A DNA stretch of 6,920 nucleotides from Citromicrobium sp. (GTDB lineage: Bacteria > Pseudomonadota > Alphaproteobacteria > Sphingomonadales > Sphingomonadaceae), in NCBI GenBank assembly GCA_003248395.1, contig QFNA01000141.1, positions 1 to 6,920 of the forward strand, in the 5' to 3' direction. The notes beneath the pieces were generated by a model that made no database searches, was not told the DNA's origin, and saw only the letters and a program-made list of their open reading frames with translations. Position numbers and translations under genes: made by a program. Each line of letters starts with the position of its first letter. Position 1 is the stretch's first letter. Shown here one piece after another: positions 6,079 to 6,920 of the stretch.

Positions 6079-6920
6079 GTGATCGACGGCAATGCGCATC
6101 TCGCTGCCATCATCGAGCATTCGAACGATGCGATCGTTTCGAAGGATCTGGACGGCACGGTAAGGACGTGGAACCGCGCGGCGGAGCGGATTTTCGAATG
6201 GTCGGCCAAGGATATGGTCGGTCGGTCGATCACCACGATCATCCCCGAAGAGCGGATCGACGAAGAACTGTCGATTATAGCCCGGATCGGTCGGGGCGAG
6301 TTCGTCCCGCAATTCGAAACGGTGAGGCTGGCGAAATCGGGCGAGCTGGTACCGGTGGCGATCTCGGTTTCTCCGATCATCGACGTCGACGGAATGGTCG
6401 TGGGCGCATCGAAAATCGCCCATGACATGCGCGCCCAGTTTCGCCTGCGCGAGGAGGCGCTGAAGGTGGAACGGCAATTCGCCGCGTTGGCCAATTCGAT
6501 GGCCCAGCATTCCTGGATGGCCGATCGCGAGGGAAAGGCGTTTTTTTACAACGACCGCTGGATCGGCTTCGTCGGTGACGATTTCGATACGAACGACGGC
6601 GATGCGTGGAAGGATCACATCCATCCTGACCATGCCGAACGGGTGCTCACGCGGTCTTGCGCTGCCGTCGAGAGCGTGCGGCCCTGGTCCGACACCTTTC
6701 CCATGCGCAATGCCGAGGGGGAATATCGCTGGCTCTACTGCACCCTCAACCCGGTTTACGACGCCGATGGCGAATTCTTCATGTTCTGCGGTACGAACAC
6801 CGATGTGACGAACGACCGCGAGGCGCGCGATCGGATCGAATTGCTGATGAACGAAGTAAACCACCGGGCGCGCAACATGCTGTCGATCATCGCGATCATC
6901 GCACACCGCACGATGGGCAA
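6079..6920 (+). CDS. PAS-PAS sensor histidine kinase, HWE/HisKA_2 type (3' end missing)
   Basis: Partial gene, 280 codons visible, from GTG 6079 to the right edge. GGGAGAGG just upstream (6068-6075) supports the GTG; there is no in-frame ATG nearby. The first PAS domain covers about residues 6-110 (AIIEHSNDAIVSKDLDGTV, then WNRAAERIFEWS, then PVAISVSPIIDVDG). A short helical linker (MRAQFRLREEALKVERQF) leads to a second PAS domain of the PAS_3 type (about 131-245), with IHPDHAERV, EGEYRWLY and FCGTNTDVTND. From about 252 the dimerisation helix reads LLMNEVNHRARNML, where His262 is the predicted phospho-acceptor; this H-box is typical of the HWE/HisKA_2 kinases common in alphaproteobacteria. 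The ATP-binding domain lies beyond the window. No membrane helix or signal peptide is seen, so it is probably cytosolic, sensing a ligand, redox or light state; no flavin-binding LOV cysteine motif is evident. Such kinases often feed response regulators, including the PhyR general stress pathway in sphingomonads (inference). Confidence 0.88.
   Translation, partial: MIDGNAHLAAIIEHSNDAIVSKDLDGTVRTWNRAAERIFEWSAKDMVGRSITTIIPEERIDEELSIIARIGRGEFVPQFETVRLAKSGELVPVAISVSPIIDVDGMVVGASKIAHDMRAQFRLREEALKVERQFAALANSMAQHSWMADREGKAFFYNDRWIGFVGDDFDTNDGDAWKDHIHPDHAERVLTRSCAAVESVRPWSDTFPMRNAEGEYRWLYCTLNPVYDADGEFFMFCGTNTDVTNDREARDRIELLMNEVNHRARNMLSIIAIIAHRTMG

Noticed and set aside
6541..6547. Run of seven T in the kinase gene as a possible frameshift or slippage site
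   Set aside because: The PAS_3 homology (AFFYNDRW) continues in the same frame across the run, so there is no sign of a frame change.
5188..6906. 572-codon open frame on the minus strand opposite the RhlG-like SDR and the PAS kinase
   Set aside because: It spans two real genes and an intergenic gap with no domain character; an antisense by-product of GC-rich codon use.
1..6920. CRISPR arrays, tRNA/rRNA genes, insertion sequences, phage or toxin-antitoxin genes
   Set aside because: No spaced direct repeats, structured RNA signatures, transposase motifs or terminal inverted repeats were seen; apart from short gaps the window is filled by ordinary metabolic and signalling genes.

Overview
The window is GC-rich, densely coded bacterial DNA. 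Codon choice, short alphaproteobacterial-type intergenic gaps, the gene types (a pair of acyl-CoA dehydrogenases, RhlG-like and classical SDRs, a GPH-type transporter, a PAS/HWE histidine kinase) and the protein wording suggest a Sphingomonadales member (Erythrobacteraceae or Novosphingobium-like). That placement is inference from family resemblance; no marker gene is present.

Layout. Minus strand, 1-2674: an operon read leftwards from about 2674. It has an NAD-type short-chain dehydrogenase (1823-2674), a GPH/MelB-like transporter overlapping it by one base (about 365-1823, with a probable frameshift near its 3' end), then after 81 bases the first 94 codons of an ACAD10/11-like acyl-CoA dehydrogenase running off the left edge (1-283). 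Bases 2675-2845 are a divergent promoter region with two similar imperfect ACGT-NN-ACGT palindromes, one for each direction. Plus strand, 2846-5952: acyl-CoA dehydrogenase subunit A (2846-3989, broken by an internal deletion and frameshift at about 3377-3380), acyl-CoA dehydrogenase subunit B (3993-5132), and an RhlG-like SDR (5146-5952), all closely spaced with clear ribosome binding sites. After 126 bases comes a separate gene for a two-PAS HWE-family sensor histidine kinase (GTG start at 6079, cut off by the right edge just after its phospho-acceptor His).

How it fits together. The two divergent operons look like one catabolic locus. It would take up a small organic substrate (GPH transporter), oxidise hydroxyl/keto groups (two SDRs) and dehydrogenate acyl-CoA side chains (three ACAD genes). 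The adjacent A/B dehydrogenases have complementary active-site halves: A keeps the FAD-binding GYSEPGSGSD segment and an IVD/LCAD-position catalytic Glu, while B keeps the RKQFG and QMHGGIG segments but lacks a Glu at both known catalytic positions. This matches the alpha2-beta2 heterotetrameric acyl-CoA dehydrogenases known from actinobacterial steroid side-chain degradation. The actual substrate cannot be read from the window. The shared ACGT-NN-ACGT operators suggest both operons answer to one regulator, possibly of the LiuR (MerR) kind.

The most notable oddities are two independent reading-frame lesions within this one locus (subunit A and the transporter). They mean either real decay of the pathway in this strain or sequence/assembly errors. 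I did not find a clearly new biological system. The best candidates for a second look are the split-active-site ACAD pair, its lesion, and the paired operators.
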